Assembly: GCF_001816145.1 (NCBI RefSeq)
Contig: NZ_MDZB01000090.1
Location: forward strand, 1 to 64,000
Source of the DNA: Hymenobacter lapidarius
Lineage (GTDB): Bacteria; Bacteroidota; Bacteroidia; Cytophagales; Hymenobacteraceae
DNA: 64,000 nt
Reading direction: 5' to 3'
In this document: positions 51,825-61,536 of the stretch, piece by piece
How positions within the stretch are numbered: position 1 is the stretch's first letter
Layout of the letters: every line of letters begins with the position of its first letter
The notes under the pieces: model-generated
Seen by the model: the letters and a program-made list of their open reading frames with translations, nothing else
Told to the model about the DNA's origin: nothing
Database searches by the model: none
Made by a program: the position numbers and the translations under genes

Positions 51825-54800
51825 TTAAACTAGTATCGGCGGCGTAGCCGCCTGTAATTCTTCAGAGTCCACCTCTTCGGTAATGGTTGCAAGGCTGTCC
51901 GGGTTTTTTCCGGTTATTTTTCCCTTGAGGGTTTCGCTCAGCAGGTACATCACCGGCACTACGACCAAGGTGATGAGCGTGGCGAACACCAGACCAAAGA
52001 TGATGGTCCAGGCTAGGGGCCCCCAGAACGTGACCGACTCGCCGCCAATGAAGAAGTGCGCGTTGCCGGAGGCGAACAGCTCATAGAAGTCAATATTCAG
52101 GCCGATGGCCAGGGGGATGAGGCCCAGCGTGGCGGCCGTGGCCGTGAGCACCACGGGGTTGAGGCGGGTGCGGCCGGCCAGCACGATGGCCTCGCGCAGC
52201 GGCATGCCCTGCGCTCGCAGCATATCGGTGAATTCGACCAGCAGAATACCGTTTTTCACCACGATACCGGCCAGGGCGATGATGCCCACGCCCGTCATCA
52301 CAATGCTGATGCTCATGCCTGTGATGGCCAGGCCCCAAAACACGCCCGCAATGGAAAACAGCACCTCGGACAGGATAATGAGGGGCTTGCTGAACGAGTT
52401 GAACTGCGTGACCAGAATCAGGAAGATGAGGCCCAGCGCGCCGATGCCGGCCAGGGGCAGGAAGTCGCTGGTTTCCTTCTGATTTTCCTGGGCGCCGCCC
52501 ATGTTGATGGTGTAGCCGGGCGGCAGCGGAAAGGACTTGAGGGCCGTCTCGATATTGGCCACCACATCAGGGCCGGTGAAGCCGCCCAGCACGTTGGAGC
52601 TGATGGTGATGACGCGCTTGGTGTCTTTGCGCTTGATACCGCCGTAGGTGCTGCCGTAGGTGACGTCGGCCACCGACGAGATGGGCACTTGGCGGATGGC
52701 GCCGGTAGCATCACGGAAGGTGAGCGGCGCATTCACGATGGCGTCCACGTCGGAGCGGTAAGGCTCGGCGTAGCGCACCTGAATGGGGTACTCGTCGTCG
52801 ACGGTTTTGAATTTGCTGGCCTCGGTGCCGTAGATTGCCGTGCGCACTTCCAGGCCAATCTGGCCGGTGCTGATGCCTTCGCGGTTGGCGCGGGTGCGGT
52901 TGATGTTCACGGCGATTTCCGGGTTGCGGTCTTCCAGGTTCGAGCGCAGCTGCTCCACGCCGCCAATGTTCAGCGAGTCGAGGTAGCGGGCTACTTTCTT
53001 GGAGAGCGCGGCCAGCTTGGGGTAGTCGTCGCCGGCTACTTCAATGGCAATTTCTTTGCCGGTGGGCGGACCGCTGGCCTCTTGGTCCACCGATACTTCG
53101 GCGCCGGGAATGCCCTTCGCTACTTCCCGGATTTTGTCCATGTAGGTGCTGGTAGCGGGGCCGGTGCGGTCGCTCATTTCCTTGAAGGCCACGCCAATCT
53201 TGCCCAGGTGCGACTGCGACACGCCCGAGGCCGTGGCCTCGCCGGGGTCGCCGGCACCGATGGCCACGTTGCTGATTACCGATTCCACGTCGGCGTTTTT
53301 CTTCCCGATGACGCCGTAGATGCGCTGCTCCAGCACGCGCGTCACCGAGTCGGTGACGGAAACGCGGGTACCTACGGGCATTTTCAGGTAGGTGTAGATG
53401 AACTTGGGGTCGCCTTTGGGGAAGAACTGCACGGCGGGCTTGCGGATGCCCACGGCCACGAAGGAGCCGATGAAGAGCACGAGCACGCCCACCATCACAA
53501 TGGCCGGGTGGCCGATGGACCAGCCCACCAGCTTGGCGTAGCCGTTCTGGAACCGGGGCAGGGCGCGGGTCTGGAACCAGGCAATCATCTTCACCAGCAG
53601 GTACCGGTCGAGCACGATGAAGGCGGCCAGGGCCAGGAAAAGGTTGCCCAGAAAATGGCCCAGTAGGCCGCTGGTCTTGCCGTCGGGGCCCATTTCGGGT
53701 GTTTTGCCAATGGCCAGCACGTTGAACAGGATGCCCAGCGCAACCAGCACGCCCACGGCGATGAGGAAGCCTTTGGTGGCCTTGGGCCGGCGGTGCAAAT
53801 CCTCCTCAAAATGCTCCTCGCGCTGCATGAAGCTCACGGCAAACACGGGATTCATCACGAAGGCCACCACCAGCGACGCCATGAGCGTGATGATGAGCGT
53901 GACGGGCAGGTAGTACATGAACGAGCCCACAATGCCCGGCCAGAACAGCAGCGGGATAAACGGCGCAATGGTGGTGAGCGTGCCGGCCAGCACCGGAATA
54001 AATACCTCGCCGGCCGCAAACTTGGCGGCTTTTTCGGTGCTCAGCTCGGGGTGCTCGTGCAGCAGGCGGTGGGTGTTTTCAATTACCACGATGGCATCAT
54101 CGACCACGATGCCCAGCACGAGCAGGAAGGCGAAGAGCACAATCATGTTCAGCGAGAAGTCGAAGGCCGGCAGGATGAGAAAGGCCAGGAACATGGACAG
54201 CGGCACCGACAGGCCCACGAACATGGCGTTGGTGGTGCCCATGAAGAACATTAGGATGAACGTCACCAGCAGGAAGCCGATAATGATGGTGTTGATGAGG
54301 TCGTGCAGCGTGACGCGGGTGTCGTTCGAGGTATCGCCGGTCACGGTGATGGTCAGTTCCTTGGGCAGGCTGGCTTTGGAGTCAGCAAGCAGCAGCTTGA
54401 TTTTGTCGGAAGCATCAATCAGGTTTTCGCCCTGGCGCTTCACCACGTTCAGGGTAATGGCGGGCTTGCCGTCGAGACGGGCGTAGCTTTCGCGGTCCTT
54501 AAAGCCGTCGGTGACGGTGGCGATGTCGCCGAGGCGCACGGGCGCGCCGCTCAGGTTCTTAATCTGGATGTTGGCAATTTCCTCGGCCCGCACGTACTGG
54601 CCGGCCACGCGCACGGCGCGCTTCTGCCCGCCCACGTCGATGGTGCCGCCCGAGACGGTCACGTTCTCAGCCCCGATGGCGCGCGATATATCGTTGAAGC
54701 CCAGACGCGAAGCCCGCAGCTTGTTCAGGTCCACGTCTACGTTCACCTGCTGGTCGAGGGCGCCGATGATGTCCACGCGGGTGATTTCGGGCAGCGCCTC

Positions 54801-55313
54801 AATCTTGTCCTGGAAGTCGTCGGCGAATTTCTTGAGCTGGGCGGCGGGGAGGTTGCCGGCCAGGTTGACGTACATAATGGGCTGCTCAGAGATGTTCACC
54901 TCCTTCACCAGGGGCGCGGAGGGCAGGTCGTTGGGCAGCTCCGTGCTGGCCTTGTCCACGGCATCCTTGATGAGCTGCTTGGCCGCCTGCACGTCCACGC
55001 CGGAGGTAAACTCCACGTCCACAATGGCGTAGTCCTGGTTCGAGGTCGAGTTGATGTGCTTCACCCCGTTCACGCTTTTAATCTCCTTTTCGAGCTGACG
55101 CGTCACCAAATTCTCGATGTCCGTGGGCGACGTGCCGGGGTACACCGTGGCCACGATGATGCGCGGAATCACGATGTCGGGAAATTTCTCCTTGCCCAGC
55201 TTGAGGTAGGCAAAGATGCCCGCGATGCACAGAATCACCGTGATGATGTAAATGCTGGTTTTGTTATTAATGGACCAGCTGGTTGGACCAAATTCCTTCT
55301 CTATATCCTGCAT
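51825..55313 (-). CDS. RND efflux pump inner-membrane permease (HAE1-like)
   Basis: The 1162-residue protein is an RND proton antiporter. The N-terminus NNKTSIYIITVILC leads to helix 1, with large periplasmic domains following helices 1 and 7. The proton-relay Asp pair is present in LGIVVDDAIVVIENTHRLL. Compared with AcrB-type pumps of about 1030 residues, an extra segment of about 100 residues between helices 6 and 7 (HRRPKATKGFLIAVGVLVALG to LDRYLLVKMIAWF) adds a pair of membrane helices. It is the last gene of the tetR-tolC-MFP-RND operon. Substrate is unknown. Confidence 0.95.
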   Translation of the reverse strand: MQDIEKEFGPTSWSINNKTSIYIITVILCIAGIFAYLKLGKEKFPDIVIPRIIVATVYPGTSPTDIENLVTRQLEKEIKSVNGVKHINSTSNQDYAIVDVEFTSGVDVQAAKQLIKDAVDKASTELPNDLPSAPLVKEVNISEQPIMYVNLAGNLPAAQLKKFADDFQDKIEALPEITRVDIIGALDQQVNVDVDLNKLRASRLGFNDISRAIGAENVTVSGGTIDVGGQKRAVRVAGQYVRAEEIANIQIKNLSGAPVRLGDIATVTDGFKDRESYARLDGKPAITLNVVKRQGENLIDASDKIKLLLADSKASLPKELTITVTGDTSNDTRVTLHDLINTIIIGFLLVTFILMFFMGTTNAMFVGLSVPLSMFLAFLILPAFDFSLNMIVLFAFLLVLGIVVDDAIVVIENTHRLLHEHPELSTEKAAKFAAGEVFIPVLAGTLTTIAPFIPLLFWPGIVGSFMYYLPVTLIITLMASLVVAFVMNPVFAVSFMQREEHFEEDLHRRPKATKGFLIAVGVLVALGILFNVLAIGKTPEMGPDGKTSGLLGHFLGNLFLALAAFIVLDRYLLVKMIAWFQTRALPRFQNGYAKLVGWSIGHPAIVMVGVLVLFIGSFVAVGIRKPAVQFFPKGDPKFIYTYLKMPVGTRVSVTDSVTRVLEQRIYGVIGKKNADVESVISNVAIGAGDPGEATASGVSQSHLGKIGVAFKEMSDRTGPATSTYMDKIREVAKGIPGAEVSVDQEASGPPTGKEIAIEVAGDDYPKLAALSKKVARYLDSLNIGGVEQLRSNLEDRNPEIAVNINRTRANREGISTGQIGLEVRTAIYGTEASKFKTVDDEYPIQVRYAEPYRSDVDAIVNAPLTFRDATGAIRQVPISSVADVTYGSTYGGIKRKDTKRVITISSNVLGGFTGPDVVANIETALKSFPLPPGYTINMGGAQENQKETSDFLPLAGIGALGLIFLILVTQFNSFSKPLIILSEVLFSIAGVFWGLAITGMSISIVMTGVGIIALAGIVVKNGILLVEFTDMLRAQGMPLREAIVLAGRTRLNPVVLTATAATLGLIPLAIGLNIDFYELFASGNAHFFIGGESVTFWGPLAWTIIFGLVFATLITLVVVPVMYLLSETLKGKITGKNPDSLATITEEVDSEELQAATPPILV

Positions 55314-55375
55314 GGTTTCCGCTGTTAAAGCTTGGAAATAAGTTGATAAGTGGCAGAGCCGCGAGAGCGGCAACG

Positions 55376-56524
55376 CTACGCCCCTTGCACGGTCACCGGC
55401 TGGCCCTCGTTCAGGTTCTGGTAGCCGGCCGAGATAATCTGGTCGGCGGCGGTGAGGCCGCTGGTTACTTCCACCTTGCCGTTGTAGGTGTTGCCGGTTT
55501 TGATGATGCGCTTTTCGGCCATCGTCTTGCCAGCGGCTTTGCCCACCACGTACACGTAGCTGTTCTGCTCGTCGCGCTGCACCAAGTCCACCGGAATCAC
55601 GGTGGCGTTGGCGGCGGCGTAGTTCTGGATGCGCACCGTGGCCACCATGTTGGGGCGCAGGTCGGTGGTTTTATCCTTCAGGCGCAGCTCCACCGTGAAG
55701 GTGCGGCTGGTCGCGTTGATGCTGCGGCTCACCACGCGCACGGTGGCCGGAATCTCCTCGCCGCCCAGGTCCGGAATGGTCACCACGGCGTTGTCGCCGG
55801 CCTTGATGCTGTTGCTGTAGGCCTCCGATACTTCGGCCAGAATCTTGCCGCCCGTGCCGCTGGTCAGGCGCACCACCGGCGCACCAGGCGCGGTGATTTC
55901 GCCCAGCTTGGGCAGCACCTCGTCCACGGTACCTGAGAACGGAGCCACTACGTTGTAGAGGGCCTTCTGCTGATTGAGGGTGGCCAGGCCGTTTTGGAGG
56001 GCGCGGTAGTTGTTGCGGGCCTGCAAAAACTGCACTTCGGTCCCAATCTGCTGGTCCCAGAGGCTCTTTTGCTTCTGGTAGATTACGCGGGCCAGGTCCA
56101 TGCGGGTGCGTAGCTCGGCCGCGCTGGCGTCCAGAATGCTGGCATCCACGGTGGCCAGCACCTGGCCCTTGCGCACCCGGTCGCCGCGCTGCACGCGCAG
56201 GCTGGTGAGGGTGCCGGCGGCCCGGCTGCCCACGGTGGCGTTCTGGTCGAAATCGACGCGGCCCTGCACTTCGAGGTAGCTCTTGAAGCTCTCGGGCTTG
56301 GCATTCATCACCGAAACCGGGGTGGCGGGGGCGGTTTCGGACCCGCCATTTTTAGCCTCCAGGGTGGCAATTTTGGCCTGCGTGTCGGCCTGCTCTTTCT
56401 TGAGCTCGGCCAGCTCGGCTTTGGGGTCTTTGGCGCCGCCGCAGGAGGCAAGAAGTAAGCTGCAAGCCACAAGCTGCAAGCCATAAGCGAGGGAGCGGGT
56501 GAATTTGATTGAGACAGTACGCAT
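55376..56524 (-). CDS. RND efflux periplasmic adaptor (MFP)
   Basis: The 382-residue protein is a membrane-fusion adaptor with a lipoprotein signal ending LLASC, a coiled-coil hairpin beginning [20 protein letters not shown], a lipoyl-like domain with [19 protein letters not shown] and [18 protein letters not shown], and a beta-barrel with [18 protein letters not shown]. It links the RND permease and the TolC-type channel. The signal peptide coding region (56455-56485) overlaps one arm of a repeat mirrored upstream at 56563-56600, so that part of the signal may be repeat-derived. Confidence 0.93.
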   Translation of the reverse strand: MRTVSIKFTRSLAYGLQLVACSLLLASCGGAKDPKAELAELKKEQADTQAKIATLEAKNGGSETAPATPVSVMNAKPESFKSYLEVQGRVDFDQNATVGSRAAGTLTSLRVQRGDRVRKGQVLATVDASILDASAAELRTRMDLARVIYQKQKSLWDQQIGTEVQFLQARNNYRALQNGLATLNQQKALYNVVAPFSGTVDEVLPKLGEITAPGAPVVRLTSGTGGKILAEVSEAYSNSIKAGDNAVVTIPDLGGEEIPATVRVVSRSINATSRTFTVELRLKDKTTDLRPNMVATVRIQNYAAANATVIPVDLVQRDEQNSYVYVVGKAAGKTMAEKRIIKTGNTYNGKVEVTSGLTAADQIISAGYQNLNEGQPVTVQGA

Positions 56525-56600
56525 ATAAAAATGCCGAATGGCGGAGGAAAAACAGTTTATAGTATGGCTTGCAGCTTGTAGCTGACGGCTTGAGGCTTAC
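56455..56600. repeat. inverted simple repeat overlapping the MFP signal region
   Basis: The words GTAAGC, TGCAAGCCACAAGC and TGCAAGCCATA at 56455-56485 recur inverted at 56563-56600. One arm lies in the MFP signal peptide codons, the other between tolC and the MFP start. The arms match imperfectly over about 30 bases. Confidence 0.75.
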
Positions 56601-58261
56601 TTTTTGACTTGGTTGAACAGCTCGCCGGTCGCTTTGTCGCGGTCAACCTTGGCTACCAGCACATCGTATATCGCGCCGTAGTAGTTGGTCTGGGCCGTGC
56701 GCAGGTCGGTTTCGGCCGTAATCACCTCCAGGTTGGAGCCCACGCCGGCGTTGAACTTGATGCGCGTGACGCGGGCCACGTCGGTGGCCAGGGTCAGGTT
56801 GGCCTGCTGGTTGTCCAGCACGTCCAGCGCGTTGATGAGCGTGGTGCGGCTCTGGGCATCCTGCAAGTCAATGCTTTGCTTCAGCGTTTCGAAACCCTTT
56901 TCGATGGTTTGCTGCTGCAGGCGGCTCTGCTGCACCAGGTACTTGCGGCGGAAGCCGTCGAACACCGGCACCTGCAGGCTCAGGCCCACGTTGCCGAAAC
57001 CGAACCAGTTTTGGTTGGCAAAACCGGCCGAGTTGCGCGATTCCGGCCCGCGGAAAGCGAATAGCTCGCTGGCCGTTTTGGCCGAGCCCGTGAAGCCGTA
57101 AGCGCCCGTGAGCACGAGGCGCGGGTAGGCGCCGGCCTGACGGTTGCGCAGGTCGAGGCCCGCCAGCGCCTGCTGGGTTTCCAGGGTCGAGAATTCGATG
57201 CGGTTGTTGTAGTTAAGGGCACCACGGGCCGCGATGGGCTGGCCGCCGGATAGCGCGTTCTGCTGGTCGAGGCGGTTTTGGGCGGCGGTGTTATCGCTGT
57301 CGGGCGTGGTGGGGGCGGTGGGCACGTCCACCAGGCCGTTCACGCCGCCACCGGTGTTGAAGTTGGCCACGCCCAGGCGCTGGCGCAGGGCGCCGGCATC
57401 GACTACGGCCGCCCCGAGCGAGTCGGTGAGCTGGATGTTCTGCTGCTGCGGCAGGCCCATCTGAAACTTGAGCAGGCCCACGCTCAGCTCCGTGAGGCGC
57501 TGGGCTTTCTGCTGCTCCACCACCAGGTTGTTGCGCTGCACGCGCAGGCGGTCCACATCGAGCTTCTCGGCAAAGCCGGCCTTGAAGGTTTCGTTGGTCT
57601 GGAACAGCACCGTGTCGAGGCGCTGCACGTTGCGGGCCAGCAGGGCGAGGCGCGAGCGGGCCACCAGCGTACTATAATACGCCTTGCTCACTTGCTCCAC
57701 CACGTCGATTTCGGCCTGCTGGGTTTGCTTTTTGGCCAGCTCGGTATATACCTTAGCGGCCTTCAAACCAATCAGATACGAGCCGTCAAAGAGCAGCTGC
57801 GATACCGAAGCGCTGGTATTGCCAGCATACTGCAGGCCAAAGGCGAACGGCTGCGGCGGCACGGCCAGCTGCTGGGTGCCCAGCACCTGCTGCTGCCCGC
57901 CCTGGGCTGCGGCCAGGTCGCCCTGCGTGAGCACCGTTTGCGAAATCGGGAAGCTCACCAGGCTCTGTTGCAGCTTAAAGTTGTTGACCAGGTTGGCGCC
58001 CACGTTCACCTGGGGCAGGCCGGCGCTCTTGATTTCGCCTACTTTGGCAGCCGCCGCGGCCTCGCCCAGGCGGGTGGCCAGCAGCGACGACTTGTTCTGC
58101 ACGGCGTAGCTCACCGCCTGTTGCAGGCTCAGGGGCATGGTGCCCGTGGTGGGCGGGGCGGCGGGCAGCGCCGGGGCCGACGTCTGGGCGAGCAGCGCCT
58201 GCGGCACGGCGGCACTCAGGGCCACCAGCAGCAGGATTTTTGGTCGAAACAGCATCTTCAT
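56597..58261 (-). CDS. TolC-family outer membrane channel protein
   Basis: The 554-residue protein has a signal peptide (MKMLFRPKILLLVALSAAV, cleavage near LLAQ) and the TolC/OEP repeat structure: SLQQAVSYAVQNKSSLLATRL and the mirrored IEKGFETLKQSIDLQDAQSRTTL in the second half, both helical, with beta-barrel strands between. It should form the outer-membrane conduit of the pump. It lies 39 bases after tetR and 72 before the MFP gene. The ATG at 58261 is preferred over a TTG nine bases upstream. Confidence 0.93.
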   Translation of the reverse strand: MKMLFRPKILLLVALSAAVPQALLAQTSAPALPAAPPTTGTMPLSLQQAVSYAVQNKSSLLATRLGEAAAAAKVGEIKSAGLPQVNVGANLVNNFKLQQSLVSFPISQTVLTQGDLAAAQGGQQQVLGTQQLAVPPQPFAFGLQYAGNTSASVSQLLFDGSYLIGLKAAKVYTELAKKQTQQAEIDVVEQVSKAYYSTLVARSRLALLARNVQRLDTVLFQTNETFKAGFAEKLDVDRLRVQRNNLVVEQQKAQRLTELSVGLLKFQMGLPQQQNIQLTDSLGAAVVDAGALRQRLGVANFNTGGGVNGLVDVPTAPTTPDSDNTAAQNRLDQQNALSGGQPIAARGALNYNNRIEFSTLETQQALAGLDLRNRQAGAYPRLVLTGAYGFTGSAKTASELFAFRGPESRNSAGFANQNWFGFGNVGLSLQVPVFDGFRRKYLVQQSRLQQQTIEKGFETLKQSIDLQDAQSRTTLINALDVLDNQQANLTLATDVARVTRIKFNAGVGSNLEVITAETDLRTAQTNYYGAIYDVLVAKVDRDKATGELFNQVKK

Positions 58262-58300
58262 AAACAGCAAAAAGGAAGCGGGTAAGCGGGGAAAAGCGGG

Positions 58301-58915
58301 TTATTCGGCCTCTGTCACGTGGCGGAGCTCGTTGATGAGCTTGTGGCCCTTCAGGGTGGCCACGCCCAGCAGAAAATGCTCGTCGAACACGCGGTTGACC
58401 CGCACGGGGGCAAACTGCGCGGGGGGGTACAGCACGGGGTCAAACGCCAGCTCGATTTGCGCTAGGCTGAGACGCGCCAGTACCTCCACGTCGAGGTCGG
58501 GCCGGAACAGGCCCTCGGCCATGCCGCGGCGCAGGTTTTTGGTTATCTGTTCGAGAATAAAGTTGTTCTTATGCGCCCCGAACAACTCCCAGGCGGCAGG
58601 GTGGTACTTCTTCAGGTCGTGAAAAATGCTGGGGTGAATGCCGCTAAACTGCTGGTCGGCCCACTGCGCAATGGTTAGCATTTCCTCTACCGCGTTGGTG
58701 GCGTGGCCGGCCACCGTCGAGCATTCGCATTGGGCTTTATTCAGGTGCTGCGTCATTCCGGCCAACACAATCTGGTCTTTGTTTTCAAACCATTTGTACA
58801 ACGTTTTTTTCGACATGCCCATGTCGGCGGCGATGTCGTCCATGCTCACGCTTTTGATGCCGTTGCGCATGAAAAGCGTTTGCGCGTGGTTGAGGATTCG
58901 GTCTTTGATTTCCAT
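58301..58915 (-). CDS. TetR/AcrR family repressor of the efflux operon
   Basis: The 204-residue regulator has an N-terminal TetR helix-turn-helix: MEIKDRILNHAQTLF and GIKSVSMDDIAADMGMSKKTLYKWFENKDQIV. The C-terminal domain is helical and should bind an inducer. It is the first gene of the operon and is itself preceded by a perfect palindrome (58937-58968) next to the -7 box, so it probably represses its own operon. Cys residues in the ligand domain (near QCECSTVAG) are notable. Confidence 0.92.
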   Translation of the reverse strand: MEIKDRILNHAQTLFMRNGIKSVSMDDIAADMGMSKKTLYKWFENKDQIVLAGMTQHLNKAQCECSTVAGHATNAVEEMLTIAQWADQQFSGIHPSIFHDLKKYHPAAWELFGAHKNNFILEQITKNLRRGMAEGLFRPDLDVEVLARLSLAQIELAFDPVLYPPAQFAPVRVNRVFDEHFLLGVATLKGHKLINELRHVTEAE

Positions 58916-58926
58916 AATGGGTGCCG

Positions 58927-58934
58927 CAAATATA
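58927..58934 (-). promoter_or_regulatory. -7 box of the tetR-efflux operon
   Basis: The minus strand reads TATATTTG, an exact TAnnTTTG match, 11 bases before the tetR ATG, directly beside the operator. Confidence 0.75.
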
Positions 58935-58936
58935 CG

Positions 58937-58968
58937 ATGGAAACTTTAAATGAATTCAAAGTTTCCAT
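58937..58968. promoter_or_regulatory. TetR operator palindrome
   Basis: ATGGAAACTTT and AAAGTTTCCAT form perfect 11-base arms separated by 10 bases. The palindrome covers the stretch just upstream of the -7 box, where a bound repressor would block RNA polymerase. The operator assignment rests on position and symmetry. Confidence 0.8.
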
Positions 58969-59249
58969 TATTTTTTTGCCGCCAATCAGCGCCGCCGGGA
59001 GGTTTCGCCAGAAGATGGGTGGACTGCAGGCCGGTTTACCTTATCCAAATTGAAAAAACTCGTACAGTAGCGTTTACTCATCAACTAAACTGAGTGGTAT
59101 TAAAAACTAATAAAGTTAGTTTACATAACCGCGCGCGTATCTGTCTAGTTGAGCCACTCCGTTTCCACGTGACTTTTGCGCCCTCTCCGATGACGGAGAA
59201 ACCGCTGGCGGGTACTTTTGCTTCGCTCCATCTATTCACAATTGCTTTC
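58969..59249. other. divergent promoter region before ispF
   Basis: This AT-richer stretch lies between the operator and ispF. A -7 box for ispF is at 59213. I see no gene in it. Confidence 0.5.
59213..59220 (+). promoter_or_regulatory. -7 box of ispF
   Basis: TACTTTTG fits TAnnTTTG, 30 bases before the ATG at 59250. Confidence 0.55.
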
Positions 59250-59729
59250 ATGAAAATTCGCACCGGCTTCGGCTACGACGTACACCAATTGCAGGAAGGC
59301 CTGCCGTTCTGGCTCGGCGGCATTCAGGTACCGCACACCCACGGCGCCCTCGGCCATTCCGATGCCGACGTGCTCATTCACGTAATCTGCGACGCGCTGC
59401 TGGGCGCGGCCAACCTGCGCGACATCGGCTTCCACTTCCCCGACACCGACCCGGAGTACAAAGGCATCGACTCCAAGAAACTGATCTCCGGGGTGATGCG
59501 CCTGTTGCGCGAGCGCGGCTACGAGGTGGGCAATATCGACTCCACCATTTGCCTGGAGCGGCCCAAAGTGAACCCCCACATCCCGGAAATGCAGCGCGTG
59601 CTGGCCGCCGTGATGGGCATCGCCGAAGACGATATTTCCATCAAGGCAACCACGACCGAAAAACTGGGTTTTGTGGGCTCAGGAGAAGGCGTGGCCGCCT
59701 ATGCCACGGTGCTCATTCATAAAGCATAA
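59250..59729 (+). CDS. ispF: 2-C-methyl-D-erythritol 2,4-cyclodiphosphate synthase
   Basis: The 159-residue enzyme of the MEP isoprenoid pathway cyclises CDP-ME-2-phosphate and releases CMP. Conserved motifs are GYDVHQL with metal-binding Asp and His, GHSDADVLIHVICDALLGAA, DIGFHFPDTDP, and the C-terminal KATTTEKLGFVGSGEGVAAYA. Length and start (MKIRTGFGYDVHQ) match the family, a trimeric zinc enzyme. No other MEP gene is in the window. Confidence 0.97.
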   Translation: MKIRTGFGYDVHQLQEGLPFWLGGIQVPHTHGALGHSDADVLIHVICDALLGAANLRDIGFHFPDTDPEYKGIDSKKLISGVMRLLRERGYEVGNIDSTICLERPKVNPHIPEMQRVLAAVMGIAEDDISIKATTTEKLGFVGSGEGVAAYATVLIHKA

Positions 59730-59734
59730 TTCAC

Positions 59735-59830
59735 CGTCATGCCGAGCGCAGTCGAGGCATCTCGCGTGCGGCAGTAACTAACCCGTTGCAACGAAGCGAG
59801 CGAGATGCCTCGACTGCGCTCGGCATGACG
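59735..59830. repeat. perfect 31-bp inverted repeat (hairpin element D)
   Basis: The arms 59735-59765 and 59800-59830 are perfect inverted copies starting CGTCATGCCGAGCGCAGTCG. Relative to element C, three positions differ in both arms, keeping base pairs intact. It fills the ispF to M28 gap. Confidence 0.96.
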
Positions 59831-59866
59831 CCCTGCCTAGAATACCGTTCCCACCATCCAAAGTCA

Positions 59867-61531
59867 ATGAATAAAACATCCCTCCTACTTGCATTCCTGG
59901 CGCTGGCCAGCGCGGCCCCTGCGCACGCCCAGGGCAAGGTGAAAATCAAAACAAAGCACAAGCCGGGCAACGCGGCACCCGCCCCGGCACCCGCGCCCAT
60001 GGCCGCCGCTGCCACCGACTGGAGCGCCAAATACGCCGAGCTGGTGAATGCCGAGCGCCTGCGCACGCACCTGGCCGTGCTGGCTTCGGACGAGTACGAG
60101 GGCCGCGAAACCGGCATGAAAGGCCAGCACATGGCCGCCGCCTACATTGCCGAGCAGTTCAAAAACGCCGGCCTGACCGGCCCCATGCCCACCCCGGCCG
60201 ACCCCTACCAGCAGCACTTCAACGTGGAGCAGGTGACCTGGGCCGAGGGCAACACCCTGAAAGTGGGCAAGACCAGCTACAAGTGGCTCGTGGATTTCTA
60301 CGGCCTCAGCGACTCGCCTTTTGCGGAGGAAACCACTATCATGCCCGTGTTTGCGGGCTACGGCATTGAGCAGCCCGGGTACTCCGACTATACCGGACTG
60401 GATGTGACCGGCAAAGACGTGCTTATTGCGCTGGGCGAACCCACGGCGGCCGATGGCAAAGCGCTGCTGAGCGCCGACGGCTCGCCCACGAAATGGGGCA
60501 ACGACTACCGCGCCAAAGCCCAGATGGCGGCCCAGAAAGGTGCCCGCACGGTGTTCTTCGTGAGTTTCGACCCGAATGCCAACTTCGCCAAGCAGGCCGC
60601 CCGGCTGGGTCCGTACATCAGCCGGCCCACCACGGTGATGGTGACCGAGAAGCCAAGCCGTACGCCGTCGTTCTTCGTGGCGCCGGCCGTGGCACTGCAG
60701 CTGCTGGGCACCAATGCAACCGCCATGAAGGCTCATCTGGCCAAAATCAACCAGACCAAGCAGCCGGTAGCGTCCAAATTCAAGGTGCTGCCCATGCAGA
60801 TTAAGGCCGTGCGCAAGCGCGTGCCCCTGGAAACCGAGAACGTGCTGGGCTTTATCGAAGGCAGCGACAAGAAGGAGGACGTTATCGTGGTTTCGGCGCA
60901 CCACGACCACCTGGGCATTCAGAACGGGGTGGTGTTTAACGGGGCCGACGACGACGGCTCGGGTACGTCGGCCATTGTGACCATGGCCGAGGCGTTTGCG
61001 CAAGCCAAGAAAGACGGCCACGGCCCGCGCCGCAGCCTGCTCTTCCTGAGCGTGACCGGCGAGGAAAAGGGCCTGTTTGGCTCGGAGTACTACGCCAAAA
61101 ACCCGGTGTTCCCCATGGCCTCAACCATGGTCGACCTCAACGTGGACATGATAGGCCGCACCGACGCCGAACACGAGGGCAAACCCGACTACGTGTACGT
61201 CATCGGGTCCGACAAGCTGGCCTCGGAACTGAAGGTGATTAACGAAGCCCAAAACAAGCAGTATACGCAGCTGGACCTCGACTACCGGTTCGACGACCCC
61301 GCCGACCCCAACCGGTTCTACTACCGCTCCGACCACTACAACTTCGCGGTGAACAAGGTGCCGGTGGCCTTTTTCTTCAACGGCGTGCACGCCGACTACC
61401 ACAAGGAAAGCGACGAAATCAGCAAAATTGAGTTTCCGAAAATGGAGAAGCGCGCGCGGCTGGTGTTCCACTTGGCTTGGGAGCTGGCCAACCGCGAGGG
61501 GCGCGTGGTGGTGGACTCTAATAAGCCATAG
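59867..61531 (+). CDS. secreted M28 family zinc peptidase
   Basis: The 554-residue protein has a signal peptide (LLLAFLALASAAPAHAQ) and a basic, Ala/Pro-rich linker. A PA-like insert domain occupies about residues 110-300, followed by an M28 peptidase domain. Metal ligands are visible: SAHHDHLG (His and Asp), GADDDGSG (Asp), VTGEEKGL (Glu pair), NVDMIGR (Asp) and YRSDHYNF (His). M28 enzymes are aminopeptidases with two Zn ions. It is probably periplasmic. Its stop is followed within 10 bases by the second GxxExxY unit. Confidence 0.93.
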   Translation: MNKTSLLLAFLALASAAPAHAQGKVKIKTKHKPGNAAPAPAPAPMAAAATDWSAKYAELVNAERLRTHLAVLASDEYEGRETGMKGQHMAAAYIAEQFKNAGLTGPMPTPADPYQQHFNVEQVTWAEGNTLKVGKTSYKWLVDFYGLSDSPFAEETTIMPVFAGYGIEQPGYSDYTGLDVTGKDVLIALGEPTAADGKALLSADGSPTKWGNDYRAKAQMAAQKGARTVFFVSFDPNANFAKQAARLGPYISRPTTVMVTEKPSRTPSFFVAPAVALQLLGTNATAMKAHLAKINQTKQPVASKFKVLPMQIKAVRKRVPLETENVLGFIEGSDKKEDVIVVSAHHDHLGIQNGVVFNGADDDGSGTSAIVTMAEAFAQAKKDGHGPRRSLLFLSVTGEEKGLFGSEYYAKNPVFPMASTMVDLNVDMIGRTDAEHEGKPDYVYVIGSDKLASELKVINEAQNKQYTQLDLDYRFDDPADPNRFYYRSDHYNFAVNKVPVAFFFNGVHADYHKESDEISKIEFPKMEKRARLVFHLAWELANREGRVVVDSNKP

Positions 61532-61536
61532 TGTAG

